The notes under the pieces are model-generated. The model did no database searches. It was not told the origin of the DNA and worked only from the letters and a program-made list of their open reading frames with translations. The translations under genes and the position numbers were made by a program. This document shows, piece by piece, positions 1 to 8,425 of a DNA stretch of 40,886 bases (position 1 is its first letter; each line of letters opens with the position of its first letter). This DNA comes from UBA10908 sp964608965 (GTDB lineage: Bacteria > Bacillota > Clostridia > Peptostreptococcales > Anaerovoracaceae): assembly GCA_964608965.1 (NCBI GenBank), contig CAZSPZ010000015.1, forward strand, positions 1-40,886, written 5' to 3'.

Positions 1-143
1 TTCTGTGCTCTTCTTCAGAGCGGCTCCGCTTTTGGCGGAACATTCTCATTATAGGATGGACCCCCCGTTTTGTCAATCGCTTTTTTAATGTTTTTTAAAT
101 TCTTTTTTGACTTTTCGAAGGATCTTTATTTCTACATAATATA

Positions 144-172
144 TCGCAATTCCGGGCGGAGTTTTGTATAAT
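144..172 (+). promoter_or_regulatory. Probable sigma-A promoter of the folT-like gene
   Basis: A perfect TATAAT lies at 167-172. The -35 hexamer is poor at the expected 17-base distance; a TTGACT at 107-112 is too far upstream for this -10. The ATG at 171-173 overlaps the -10 box, so it cannot be the translation start if this promoter is used. No folate or THF riboswitch signature was seen between 1 and 212. Confidence 0.45.
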
Positions 173-212
173 GATAACAAAATTGTTTCCCGCTAAGAAT
201 CGGAGGTCGACG

Positions 213-758
213 GTGAACCAGAAGAGCAGAACATCGATGTTAACAAGCATGGCCTTACTCGCAACCGTAAGCCTGGTGCTTACGCGCTTTCTTTCCTTCT
301 ATATACCGTTTATGGGTACGCAGTCTATGCGGGTTGGATTTGGCGATGTTCCTATTATATTGGCCGGGCTCTTGTTAGGTCCATACGCGGGCGGATTGGT
401 GGGCCTTGTGGCCGATGTTGCGGGTGCTACGCTGTTTCCCAGCGGGCCATTCTTTCCCGGCTTTACCGTCACAGCATTTCTCGTGGGCTTCCTGCCGGCG
501 TTTTTATTGAATCGTTTCAAGAAAAAAGAACAGGGTCTCACAAAGGCCAAGCTCTTTTTAGCTATCCTGTGCACTCAATTGATCGGATCTGCGCTGCTGA
601 ATACACTGTGGATTGTCATTCTTTATATGAGTCCTGCGACCGCAGACAAGTACTGGGCTTTATTCGTCGTACGAGCCCCGTTTTCGCTGATGATGAGCGT
701 CTTATATACTATCATAGTATATCCGCTTTACATACGAATATTTAAAGAAAATCTATAA
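213..758 (+). CDS. folT: Folate-type ECF transporter S component (FolT family)
   Basis: This is a small hydrophobic protein of 181 residues that resembles the membrane substrate-binding (S) subunit of folate ECF transporters; it would capture a vitamin outside the membrane and work with a shared EcfA/A'/T module. Several membrane segments are visible, with the motif GFGDVPIILAGLLLGP followed by a glycine-rich stretch, typical of FolT/ThiT-like S components. I chose the GTG at 213 because GGAGG lies at 202-206, six bases upstream, while the in-frame ATG at 171 overlaps the -10 promoter box and has no ribosome site. The gene stands alone and its end overlaps the convergent flavodoxin-like gene by six bases. 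Folate is inferred from family resemblance; another vitamin is possible. The ECF module at 19925-22458 may or may not serve it. Confidence 0.72.
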   Translation: MNQKSRTSMLTSMALLATVSLVLTRFLSFYIPFMGTQSMRVGFGDVPIILAGLLLGPYAGGLVGLVADVAGATLFPSGPFFPGFTVTAFLVGFLPAFLLNRFKKKEQGLTKAKLFLAILCTQLIGSALLNTLWIVILYMSPATADKYWALFVVRAPFSLMMSVLYTIIVYPLYIRIFKENL

Positions 759-1292
759 ACTTCTTCCCAGAGCCTCTGCTTCTTTGAGAGCAGGATGCCC
801 TTCTATTTCGCCTTTTTTATTGACACCCGCAACCGTAATGATCCCCGCGTTGTTCCAATCGGCATAAGCGATAAAAGCCTTGTACTGGGCAACAAGAGGC
901 TCTACAACCGTCGTGTCGGTATCCCCATAGACGGCAAGAAGAACACAAGACTTAATAGAGTCCTTTTTGTACAGTGTGAAGTACATCCTGTCTACTGCAA
1001 GCTTCAGCTGCGCTGTCATACCGTAATAGTAAACCGGTGTCGCAAACACAACGGTGTCTGCGGTAAAAAGGTGAGGCATGATTTTTTGCATGTCGTCCTT
1101 TTGGATGCATTCTCCCGGATGTGTGCTGCAGTACTCGCAGCCCGTACAGGGAGCAATATTCATCTCTGCTACATCAAACACCGAAACATGGCTGCCTGCC
1201 GCTTCCGCGCCCGTGATAAACGCTTGCGTCAACTTTTCTGTGTTGCCGTTTTTTCTTGGGCTTCCGGTAAAGATTAAGATCTCTCCTGGCAT
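753..1292 (-). CDS. Flavodoxin-fold NAD(P)H-dependent oxidoreductase, iron-sulfur flavoprotein type
   Basis: The 179-residue protein has the FMN-binding start of the WrbA/iron-sulfur flavoprotein family (ILIFTGSPRKNGNTEKL, residues 5-21) and the later ATPVYYYGMTAQLK segment that lines the flavin. Cysteines 49, 52, 55 and 62 form the compact CX2CX2CX6C motif known from iron-sulfur flavoproteins such as Methanosarcina Isf, where it binds a 4Fe-4S cluster, so a cytosolic electron-transfer or reductase role is likely. The electron donor and acceptor cannot be told. The start at 1292 has GGAGG at good distance, and the gene overlaps the end of deoC by 19 bases, suggesting translational coupling at the end of a long operon. 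Confidence 0.75.
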   Translation of the reverse strand: MPGEILIFTGSPRKNGNTEKLTQAFITGAEAAGSHVSVFDVAEMNIAPCTGCEYCSTHPGECIQKDDMQKIMPHLFTADTVVFATPVYYYGMTAQLKLAVDRMYFTLYKKDSIKSCVLLAVYGDTDTTVVEPLVAQYKAFIAYADWNNAGIITVAGVNKKGEIEGHPALKEAEALGRSL

Positions 1293-1948
1293 GATTCATC
1301 CTCCATGCAAATTGCAATACCTGCCGATGCGCCGATTCGATCGGCACCGGCGGCAATCATTTCCTCTGCGGTTTTCTTATCTCGTATGCCGCCCGAAGCT
1401 TTTACTTTGACAGCAGCGCTTACGGAATCCCGCATCAGTTTAACATGAGCAGCGGTGGCTCCTCCTGTTGAAAATCCGGTAGAGGTTTTGACAAATGCGG
1501 CGCCCGCTTGTTCTGCGAGCCTGGATGCCGTTACGATTTCATCATCTGTAAGCAGGCAGGTTTCCAGAATCACCTTTACGATGGCGCCGTATTTCCCGGC
1601 CGCAAGGACAACTTCCCTGATGTCGGAAAGAACGAGGTCGCTGCGGCCTTCCTTAAGTGAACCTATGCTTAAAACCATATCTATTTCGGATGCGCCTTCT
1701 CTGCAGGCATAATTGGTTTCGAAGACTTTTGCCTCCGTAGCCATCGCTCCCAAAGGGAACCCAACCACGCAGGCAATTTTAACATCCGAGCCCGACAAGG
1801 ACTCTTTCGCTAATGCGACGTAACGCGAATTGACGCAGACCGCATAAAAGCCATACTGCACAGCCTCTGCGCAGAGTGTTTCTATTTCTTTCTGCGTCGC
1901 TTTAGGCGAAAGCAGAGTATGGTCGATATACTTTTCCAGGCCGCTCAT
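1274..1948 (-). CDS. deoC: Deoxyribose-phosphate aldolase
   Basis: DeoC cleaves 2-deoxyribose 5-phosphate into acetaldehyde and glyceraldehyde 3-phosphate in deoxynucleoside breakdown. The 224-residue length fits the short bacterial form. The Schiff-base lysine is K154 in VKTSTGFSTGGAT, the second catalytic lysine is K183 in KVKASGGIR, and the proton-relay aspartate is D90 in SEIDMV. The start lies six bases after the pduL stop with only a weak ribosome site, so translation is probably coupled to pduL. Upstream in the same strand run are pduL and hpt, which together suggest salvage of nucleosides with the acetaldehyde carbon routed towards acetyl-CoA and acetyl phosphate. No aldehyde dehydrogenase linking the two is in the window. 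Confidence 0.95.
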   Translation of the reverse strand: MSGLEKYIDHTLLSPKATQKEIETLCAEAVQYGFYAVCVNSRYVALAKESLSGSDVKIACVVGFPLGAMATEAKVFETNYACREGASEIDMVLSIGSLKEGRSDLVLSDIREVVLAAGKYGAIVKVILETCLLTDDEIVTASRLAEQAGAAFVKTSTGFSTGGATAAHVKLMRDSVSAAVKVKASGGIRDKKTAEEMIAAGADRIGASAGIAICMEDESCQERS

Positions 1949-1954
1949 CGCCGC

Positions 1955-2527
1955 TTACACCAGAATCTCAACTTGGCTGCCGTTGCCAACACCTGCAGCG
2001 TTCGCTTCGTCCGTATCAAGATGAACTTCCATTTCATGGCCGTCGCCCGAGCGAACCAGGACGTTGTCAAATATAAGTCCTCTCTCTCCGGGGATCTTTA
2101 TGCTGACCATCTGCTTGTCGACAACACCGGCTTCCTTTGCCTGTGCAACAGAAAGATGGACATGGCGAAGAGCCGCTATGGCGCCTTTGCTGATTTCGAC
2201 TTCTCCGGCCGGACCCACGAGCTTAATTCCGGGTGTGCTGTCTAATTTTCCGCTCTCTTTGACCGGAACGGCAACGCCTAATGTTCTGGCATCCGTAATC
2301 GCCAATTCCACCTGCGTTTCGGGGCGGATAGGTCCAAGGACGCGTACGCCTTTCATGACACCCTTTGGCCCGACGATGTCTACCTTTTCTTCTGCGGCAT
2401 ATTGTCCGGGCTGTTTTAAATCTTTAGACGGATGCAGTTCGTAACCCGCTCCGAAAAGTTTTTCCAAATCGTTTTTGCTTAGATGCAAATGTTTGTTGGA
2501 TACTCCAACAGGAACCATGTAACCCAT
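1955..2527 (-). CDS. pduL: PduL-type phosphate propanoyltransferase (phosphotransacylase)
   Basis: PduL interconverts acyl-CoA and acyl phosphate, giving a route from acetyl- or propionyl-CoA to ATP through a kinase. The protein shows the zinc-binding histidines expected for PduL: VSNKHLHLS near the N-terminus, RHVHLS in the middle and MEVHLDTDEANA near the C-terminus. I chose the ATG at 2527 because AAGGAG is seven bases upstream; the ATG at 2533 would sit almost on the ribosome site. The protein begins directly with the catalytic fold and lacks the extra N-terminal helix used for targeting to bacterial microcompartments, and no shell genes are nearby, so it is probably a free cytosolic enzyme. 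It is followed closely by deoC. Confidence 0.92.
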   Translation of the reverse strand: MGYMVPVGVSNKHLHLSKNDLEKLFGAGYELHPSKDLKQPGQYAAEEKVDIVGPKGVMKGVRVLGPIRPETQVELAITDARTLGVAVPVKESGKLDSTPGIKLVGPAGEVEISKGAIAALRHVHLSVAQAKEAGVVDKQMVSIKIPGERGLIFDNVLVRSGDGHEMEVHLDTDEANAAGVGNGSQVEILV

Positions 2528-2579
2528 AATCATTCTCCTTCTCTTTCTCTTTCATTGTTATATTTTCTCATAAAGTGAT

Positions 2580-3119
2580 TTAATCAATTGGAATCCATGA
2601 AATAAATGGCAAATTTCTGTATTTCTGATCGATATCCAATCCATATCCTACAATAAATTTATCTTCCACCTCAAAGCCCACATAATCCCCTCGGAGTTCA
2701 ACTTTGCGCCGTGACGGCTTATCCAGCAAAGTACATATTTTAAGAGACTTGGGAGCCCGGCCTAAAAGGTACTCTTTTAAATAAGCCAAAGTGAGTCCGG
2801 TGTCGATAATGTCTTCGACTATGATGATGTTTTTCCCTTTCACATCGGAGTCCAGATCCTTTAGTATGCGGACGACGCCACTGCTTTTCGTGGAATGGCC
2901 GTAACTGGATACGGACATATAGTCAATCTGAAGGTCATCTATTTCGATTTTCCGCATAAGGTCCGCAATAAACGGGATAGAGCCCTTTAGTATACCGACT
3001 AAAAGGATGGATTCTCCTTTGTAATCTTCGGAAATTTGTTTGCCCAGCTGCGCAACCCTTCCGGCCAGAGTATCCTCGTCGATCAGTATCTCCGAAAAAT
3101 CGTACTTGTTATCTTCCAT
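2580..3119 (-). CDS. hpt: Hypoxanthine phosphoribosyltransferase
   Basis: The enzyme converts hypoxanthine or guanine plus PRPP to IMP or GMP in purine salvage. The 179-residue length is normal. The PRPP-binding motif is VEDIIDTGL at residues 101-109, the LVGILKGS loop near residue 43 is the pyrophosphate-binding element, and the flexible-loop region MSVSSYGHSTKSSG matches the family. In many Firmicutes hpt sits with tilS and ftsH; here it lies between a DUF1232 gene and pduL. AAGGGA, overlapping the end of the upstream gene, is the likely ribosome site, eleven bases from the ATG. Confidence 0.95.
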   Translation of the reverse strand: MEDNKYDFSEILIDEDTLAGRVAQLGKQISEDYKGESILLVGILKGSIPFIADLMRKIEIDDLQIDYMSVSSYGHSTKSSGVVRILKDLDSDVKGKNIIIVEDIIDTGLTLAYLKEYLLGRAPKSLKICTLLDKPSRRKVELRGDYVGFEVEDKFIVGYGLDIDQKYRNLPFISWIPID

Positions 3120-3127
3120 GTTACATT

Positions 3128-3463
3128 TTATCCCTTCTGTTCGTCGTCTTTCACCGTGAAATCAACATTTTCCACAATATTTTTATTGTTGAATTGATCG
3201 GAATACTTTTCAGGATCGGATCCGTCATCCCAATATTTATCCAATTCATCCTTAAGATAAGAAATGATAAACCCCCATAAAATCGCATCGTCCAAAAATC
3301 CGAAAATAGGAACGATAGGCGGAATCAAGTCCAGAGGAAGAAAAAGGTAAATCAAGCCCGCAATAATAATCGTTTTCTTCCATTTGGAAACCGCAGGGTC
3401 TTTCATCATGGGCTTAATCGCAAATATGCGTTTTTTTAAAACCAATAAATTCAAGAATGTCAT
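3128..3463 (-). CDS. Small DUF1232 (YkvA-like) membrane protein
   Basis: A protein of about 111 residues with one clear hydrophobic hairpin region, including LPLDLIPPIVPIFGFLDD, the hallmark of DUF1232 proteins, whose role is unknown. The C-terminal 35 residues are acidic and probably cytosolic. The ATG at 3463 is eight bases after GGGCGG; an in-frame GTG at 3472 is a possible alternative start. It lies between engB and hpt, with short gaps on both sides, so it is probably co-transcribed with them. No function is proposed. Confidence 0.8.
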   Translation of the reverse strand: MTFLNLLVLKKRIFAIKPMMKDPAVSKWKKTIIIAGLIYLFLPLDLIPPIVPIFGFLDDAILWGFIISYLKDELDKYWDDGSDPEKYSDQFNNKNIVENVDFTVKDDEQKG

Positions 3464-3494
3464 ATATTGCACCGCCCTTCTTTATTTTACTATT

Positions 3495-4085
3495 CTATTC
3501 CGCACAAAGCAACGCATCCAATACATCCAACAGTTCTTCCACGCCATCTTTTTTAAGCGTAGAAACCGGGATGACCAAATCATCTTCTCCGAGTTTCAGA
3601 TCCGCTCTGATGACGGCAAGATTCTTGTTCAATTCATTTCGCGACACTTTATCCGCTTTTGTGGCTACGACGATTCCCGAAAGATCGTAATAACGCAGCC
3701 ATTCGTACATCTGCCTGTCCTGTTCGGAAGGCGCATGACGCACATCGACCAGCTGTATCACTTTGATTAAATTATCCCTGTTTGCCAAATAATCTTCCAT
3801 CATGGGACCCCATTCGGACGAAATCGACTTGGAAACCTTTGCGTAACCATAGCCGGGCAAATCCACGATTCTAAATGCATCATTGATGCAATAGAAGTTG
3901 ATTGTCCTGGTCTTCCCCGGATTCCCGCTTACTCTGGCCAGTTTTTTTCGACCTAAAAGCAAGTTGATCAAGGACGATTTGCCCACGTTGGACCGACCGG
4001 CAAAAGCGATTTCCTTTTGGTTTTGATCCGGGTATTGACTCTTTTTGACCGCGACGGTCAATAGTTCCGATTTGCAGATAATCAT
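3495..4085 (-). CDS. engB: Ribosome biogenesis GTP-binding protein YsxC/EngB
   Basis: This is a TRAFAC-class GTPase needed for large ribosomal subunit assembly. The G1 loop GRSNVGKSS is at residues 30-38, the G2 threonine follows in PGKTRTINFY, the G3 box is DLPGYGYAKV, and the G4 box is TKADK. At 196 residues it is a standard single-domain EngB. The ATG overlaps the lon stop codon in an ATGA arrangement, so the two are translationally coupled. The lon-engB order is common in Firmicutes. Confidence 0.96.
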   Translation of the reverse strand: MIICKSELLTVAVKKSQYPDQNQKEIAFAGRSNVGKSSLINLLLGRKKLARVSGNPGKTRTINFYCINDAFRIVDLPGYGYAKVSKSISSEWGPMMEDYLANRDNLIKVIQLVDVRHAPSEQDRQMYEWLRYYDLSGIVVATKADKVSRNELNKNLAVIRADLKLGEDDLVIPVSTLKKDGVEELLDVLDALLCAE

Positions 4086-6436
4086 ACCAAAGCCTCTTTA
4101 ATGGCATCATCGACATTTTTGATGAGGACAAACGTCATTTCATCTTTTACCACTGCGGGGAGTTCTTCCAAATCCTGTTCGTTTTCGACAGGAAGAAGAA
4201 CTTTCTTTATTCCTGCCCGATGGGCTGCCAGTACTTTTTCTTTGATGCCGCCCACAGGAAGAATCTTGCCTCGCAACGTGATTTCCCCAGTCATCGCCAC
4301 TTCTTTTCTTACGGCTCGTCCTGTAAGAGCCGATATCACAGAAAGGCACATGGTTACGCCTGCGGACGGACCGTCTTTTGGCGTGGCACCCTCGGGAATG
4401 TGAATATGAATATCTCTCGTTTTATAGAAATCGTTTTCCAATTTCAGCTGGCGTCCTTTGGAACGTATGTAGCTGATGGCGGCCTTTGCGGATTCCTGCA
4501 TGACATCGCCCAGTTGCCCCGTTAAGGAGAGCTGACCGGTGCCCGGTAATACAGCAGTTTCGATAAACAATGTGTCGCCGCCCACAACAGTCCAAGCCAG
4601 GCCCGTCGTAACGCCTATTTCGTTGGAGCCTTGCATTTTATCGTAGCGAAAACGCTTCTTGCCTAAAAAGGATTCCAGCGATTTTGCGTTGATATTGTGC
4701 TTTGAGGAATCGCCTTCCACCACTTTTCGGGCGACTTTTCTGCAGAGGTTCGCGATTTCTTTTTCGAGATTACGAACACCTGATTCCCGCGTGTAATTAT
4801 TGATCAAAGCATGGAGAGCGGTGTCTGCGATCGCAATATTTTTCCCTGTAAGTCCATGGGATTTAATCTGCTTTGGCACCAGGTATTTCTTTGCAATATT
4901 CAGCTTTTCTTCTTCGGTGTAACCCGAAATGCTGATCACTTCCATCCTGTCCAGAAGCGGTCTTGGAATTGTATCTGTCGTATTCGCAGTCGTAATGAAC
5001 AATACACCGCTAAGGTCGAACGGTATTTCAAGATAATGATCCACAAACTCTTTGTTTTGCTCGGGATCCAACACTTCGAGCAAAGCAGAAGCAGGATCTC
5101 CTCTGAAATCTGCCCCTATCTTATCCACTTCGTCAAAAAGGAACACCGGATTATTGGTGCCGCACTCTTTCACTGCGCTCATCACCCTGCCGGGTATAGC
5201 CCCGATATAGGTTCTTCTGTGCCCGCGAATTTCCGCTTCGTCGCGCACGCCGCCTAAAGACATGTGAACAAACTCGCGGCCTACTGCCCTTGCGATGGAA
5301 CGGGCGATAGACGTTTTACCCACACCCGGAGGTCCAACCAGACAAAGGATGGGACCTTTTTCACTTTTTGCCAGAGCAAGGACTGCTAAATACTCCAGAA
5401 TACGTTCTTTCACTTTTTCCAAACCGTAATGGTCTTCTTCCAGAATTCGGTTTGCTTCCTTTAAGTCAATCGCGTCTTTTGAAGCTTTATTCCAAGGCAG
5501 CTCAAGAATCCATTCCACATAGGAACGGATTACGCTGGCCTCGGGCATGTTGGGAGACATTTTTGAAAGGCGGTTAATTTCCTTTTCTACTTTCTTTGTC
5601 ACCATAGGCGATAATTTCAATTTTTTAAGCTGCTTCAGCCAGCCCTCTGTTTCGGCATCTGCGGCTTCTTCTTGCCCAAGTTCCTCCTGAATCGCTCTCA
5701 TCTGCTCTCTGAGATAATATTCTCTTTGGGATTTCGTCATCTGGGTTTTAATTTTGCTGCTTATTTTATCTTCCAGGCGAAGAATTTCATTTTCTCTTGT
5801 CAGGAATTCCATGACAAGTTTCATGCGCTTTTCTTCGTCTATGGCTTCGAGAATTTTCTGGCTTTCCTCTATTTTAAGTTCCATATTGGACGCGATAATG
5901 TCCGCAAGCCTTCCCGGCTCTTCGACAGCTTCCACTCCTGATATTACGTCTGCCGACAACCTGGGGTGTTTTCCGAGGTATTCCTGAAATAAATTAACGG
6001 CAGTACGCATTAAAGCGATGACATCCGGCGTGTGCGGAGGAAGAACGACCTCCTTGACCTTTTCTACAGTACATAGGAAATACGGAACCTCCTGTACAAG
6101 TGAATTCATCTTTGCTCTGTATTGTCCGTCCACCAGTACGCGTATATTATCACCGGGAAGTTTAAGCATCTGCTTAATGCGCGCAACTGTCCCGATATGG
6201 TAAAAATCATTTAAGGTCGGAAGGTCGAGTTCTGCATCCTTTTGTGAAGTCAGAAAGACAGTTTGATTCAACATCATTGCACGTTCCAGCGCAAGGATAG
6301 ACTTTTCTCTTCCTATGTCAAAATGGAGCACCATGTTAGGAAAAACGGTGATACCCCGCAGCGGTATCAGAGGCATAACCTCAGGTGCCATAGGTTCATT
6401 GCTATTGTTTCCGGGTGCTTTTATCTGCTCATCCAT
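4082..6436 (-). CDS. lon: ATP-dependent Lon protease (endopeptidase La)
   Basis: Lon degrades misfolded and short-lived regulatory proteins in the cytosol. From the chosen start the protein has 784 residues, the usual LonA length. It has an N-terminal substrate-binding domain beginning with MPLIPLRGITVFPNMVLHFD, an AAA+ module with Walker A GPPGVGKTS and Walker B VFLFDEVDKI, and a C-terminal peptidase domain with the catalytic serine in DGPSAGVTM and the catalytic lysine in GGIKEKVLAAHRAG. I placed the start at the ATG at 6436 because AAAGGAG lies just upstream; the open frame continues 12 codons further to 6472, but that part contains a hairpin (6463-6481). The gene follows clpX and overlaps engB by four bases. 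Confidence 0.96.
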   Translation of the reverse strand: MDEQIKAPGNNSNEPMAPEVMPLIPLRGITVFPNMVLHFDIGREKSILALERAMMLNQTVFLTSQKDAELDLPTLNDFYHIGTVARIKQMLKLPGDNIRVLVDGQYRAKMNSLVQEVPYFLCTVEKVKEVVLPPHTPDVIALMRTAVNLFQEYLGKHPRLSADVISGVEAVEEPGRLADIIASNMELKIEESQKILEAIDEEKRMKLVMEFLTRENEILRLEDKISSKIKTQMTKSQREYYLREQMRAIQEELGQEEAADAETEGWLKQLKKLKLSPMVTKKVEKEINRLSKMSPNMPEASVIRSYVEWILELPWNKASKDAIDLKEANRILEEDHYGLEKVKERILEYLAVLALAKSEKGPILCLVGPPGVGKTSIARSIARAVGREFVHMSLGGVRDEAEIRGHRRTYIGAIPGRVMSAVKECGTNNPVFLFDEVDKIGADFRGDPASALLEVLDPEQNKEFVDHYLEIPFDLSGVLFITTANTTDTIPRPLLDRMEVISISGYTEEEKLNIAKKYLVPKQIKSHGLTGKNIAIADTALHALINNYTRESGVRNLEKEIANLCRKVARKVVEGDSSKHNINAKSLESFLGKKRFRYDKMQGSNEIGVTTGLAWTVVGGDTLFIETAVLPGTGQLSLTGQLGDVMQESAKAAISYIRSKGRQLKLENDFYKTRDIHIHIPEGATPKDGPSAGVTMCLSVISALTGRAVRKEVAMTGEITLRGKILPVGGIKEKVLAAHRAGIKKVLLPVENEQDLEELPAVVKDEMTFVLIKNVDDAIKEALV

Positions 6437-6462
6437 CGATGTGTTCTCCTTTCGTTTAATAT

Positions 6463-6481
6463 GGGCGGCCAATGGCCGCCC
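6463..6481 (-). repeat. Perfect inverted repeat between clpX and lon
   Basis: GGGCGGCC and GGCCGCCC are separated by only three bases, giving an 8-base-pair, all-GC hairpin 12 bases after the clpX stop and about 27 bases before the lon start. On the transcribed (minus) strand it is followed by ATATTAAACG rather than a U-run, so it is not a standard terminator. It may slow RNA decay or processing, or mask lon translation. Confidence 0.6.
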
Positions 6482-6492
6482 GTGCGTGTACT

Positions 6493-7800
6493 TTACGAGG
6501 CATCGGCCTCTTTGCTTCGTTCCTTTCCTTTTTCGGAAAGAACCAGAGTAGGCTCACCACCTTCTATGGTGTTTTTGGTGACGATTACTTTTTTAATATC
6601 GTCTCGGGAAGGTATTTCGTACATGACATCTGTCATCACCTGTTCCAAAATACTTCGAAGTCCTCTTGCACCGGTTTTTCTTTCCTGTGCTTTTTCCGCG
6701 ACCATCTTTACTGCGGCCGGTTCGACTTCCAATTCGACTCCGTCTATCTCGAACAGTTTCCTGTACTGCTTGAGTATCGCATTTTTCGGCTCACATATGA
6801 TTCGTACGAGAGCGTCGATCGAAAGTTCTTCCAACGTTACGATGACAGGAAGTCTGCCGATGAACTCAGGAATAAGTCCATAATGAAGGAGATCTTCTGC
6901 CTGTACTTTTTTGAGAAGTTCGGGAGAATGGTCCTTTACCGATATACTCTGTGAATTAAAGCCTATGGTTTTCTCGCCGATACGACGCTGTATGATCTTG
7001 TCCAAACCATCGAAGGCGCCTCCACAGATAAACAGCACATTTGTGGTGTCAAACTGCAGGAAATCCTGATGGGGGTGCTTGCGCCCACCTTGCGGCGGTA
7101 CATTGGCTACTGTTCCTTCTAAAATCTTAAGCAATGCCTGCTGAACGCCTTCGCCGGAAACATCTCTGGTAATAGACGGATTATCTGTCTTTCTGGCAAG
7201 CTTATCAATTTCGTCTACGTAGATAATGCCCTTTTGAGCCTTCTCGATATCGTAGTCGGCAGCCTGAATCAGCTTTAAGAGAATATTTTCAACATCTTCG
7301 CCCACATACCCGGCTTCTGTAAGCGCTGTAGCGTCGGCTATCGCGAAAGGTACATCCAGAATCTTTGCCAAAGTTTGAGCAAGTAAGGTCTTTCCGGAAC
7401 CGGTGGGTCCTATCATCACAATGTTGCTCTTTTGAATTTCAACATCCTCTGCGGACTTTCCGTCTTCCGTTTTAACTTTTTTACCTTTTTTCGTTAAACT
7501 GTTGATACGTTTGTAGTGGTTATATACTGCGACCGCTAAAACTTTTTTTGCTCTGTCTTGATCGATGACATAATCATCCAACGTATTTGTTATGTCTTTT
7601 GGCTTAGGCAATTCGCCGGAATAATCCAACGCTGCGGTCTGGCTCAATGTCTGAAACTCTTCTTCTATTATCTCATCGCAAAGCCGTATGCATTCATCAC
7701 AAATGTATACATCCGGTCCCGCTATAAGGCGTTTCACCTGGCTCTGCGGTTTGCCGCAAAAAGAGCAGGTCAATTCCTTTTTGTTGTCGTATTTTCCCAT
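6493..7800 (-). CDS. clpX: ATP-dependent Clp protease ATP-binding subunit ClpX
   Basis: ClpX is the AAA+ unfoldase that feeds tagged proteins into ClpP. The 435-residue protein starts with a zinc-binding domain, cysteines 12, 15, 34 and 37, then an AAA+ module with Walker A GPTGSGKTLLAQTLA and Walker B IIYVDEIDKLARK, followed by the C-terminal sensor-2 helical domain. GERIG-like pore-loop residues are visible as QRRIGEKTIGF, and the glycine-rich IGF loop used for ClpP contact is present there. It starts two bases after the clpP stop, with GAGG upstream, and the genes clearly form one operon. Confidence 0.97.
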   Translation of the reverse strand: MGKYDNKKELTCSFCGKPQSQVKRLIAGPDVYICDECIRLCDEIIEEEFQTLSQTAALDYSGELPKPKDITNTLDDYVIDQDRAKKVLAVAVYNHYKRINSLTKKGKKVKTEDGKSAEDVEIQKSNIVMIGPTGSGKTLLAQTLAKILDVPFAIADATALTEAGYVGEDVENILLKLIQAADYDIEKAQKGIIYVDEIDKLARKTDNPSITRDVSGEGVQQALLKILEGTVANVPPQGGRKHPHQDFLQFDTTNVLFICGGAFDGLDKIIQRRIGEKTIGFNSQSISVKDHSPELLKKVQAEDLLHYGLIPEFIGRLPVIVTLEELSIDALVRIICEPKNAILKQYRKLFEIDGVELEVEPAAVKMVAEKAQERKTGARGLRSILEQVMTDVMYEIPSRDDIKKVIVTKNTIEGGEPTLVLSEKGKERSKEADAS

Positions 7801-7802
7801 TT

Positions 7803-8383
7803 CTACCTCTTTGATACTACTTTGTCGACCAGACCATAGGCCACGGCGGCATCTGCATCCAGGAAATTATCCCTGTCTGTGTCTTCCGTTATTTTCTCTA
7901 AAGTCTGTCCTGTGCATTCAGATAAGATCTTGTTGATTTTCTCTCTTGTCTTTAAAATGTGTTCGGCATGAATCCTCATGTCCTCTGCCTGACCGTGCAT
8001 TCCTCCAAGAGGCTGGTGAATCATAACCTCCGAATTGGGCAATGCAAAGCGCTTCCCCTTTGCGCCTGCTGCCAGGATAAAGGCGGCCATGGAAGCGGCC
8101 ATGCCCAGGCATATCGTCGACACATCCGGCTTTATATACTGCATGGTNNNNNNNNNNCCATCCCTGCAGTGATGACGCCGCCGGGGCTGTTGATATATAA
8201 ACTGATATCCTTGTCCGGATCTTCGGACGCAAGGAACAACAGCTGTGCCACGACAAGGTTGGCGTTGTCGTCATTGATTTCTTCGCCTAAAAACACGATG
8301 CGATCTTTAAGCAATCTGGAATATATATCGTAAGAACGTTCTCCTCTTGAAGTCTGTTCCACGACAATAGGTATTAAACTCAT
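7803..8383 (-). CDS. clpP: ATP-dependent Clp protease proteolytic subunit ClpP (interrupted by assembly gap)
   Basis: ClpP is the serine peptidase chamber of ClpXP. Both halves are visible: the N-terminal part ends with INSPGGVITAGM, and the C-terminal part begins with MQYIKPDVSTIC. The catalytic serine is in GMAASMAAF, the histidine in VMIHQPLGG and the aspartate in TDRDNFLDA. Ten Ns at 8148-8157 separate the halves and put them in different frames. Family alignment predicts that Ala-Ile-Tyr-Asp-Thr joins GM to MQYIK, which needs 11 missing bases rather than 10. With 11 bases the gene is 582 bases and 193 residues, the normal ClpP length, so I regard it as intact. A strong AGGGGG site precedes the ATG at 8383. 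Confidence 0.95.
8148..8157. other. Assembly gap (10 N) inside clpP
   Basis: Ten undetermined bases. The flanking codons on the minus strand read GCA GGG ATG G before it and ACC ATG CAG after it, and the family consensus predicts 11 missing bases, so the N count looks like a placeholder. Confidence 0.99.
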
Positions 8384-8425
8384 TTGTGCCCCCTGCTGCT
8401 TTCAGTCGGTAAATTACCGTCTCGT

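Noticed and set aside
171..212. ATG at 171 as the start of the folT-like gene
   Set aside because: It overlaps a TATAAT -10 box and has no ribosome site; GTG at 213 has GGAGG six bases upstream and keeps all membrane segments.
1..212. Possible THF riboswitch upstream of the folT-like gene
   Set aside because: The conserved THF riboswitch segments are absent; only AT-rich sequence and a promoter were seen.
1955..2527. PduL as a mark of a bacterial microcompartment
   Set aside because: No shell protein genes are present, and the protein lacks the N-terminal targeting helix.
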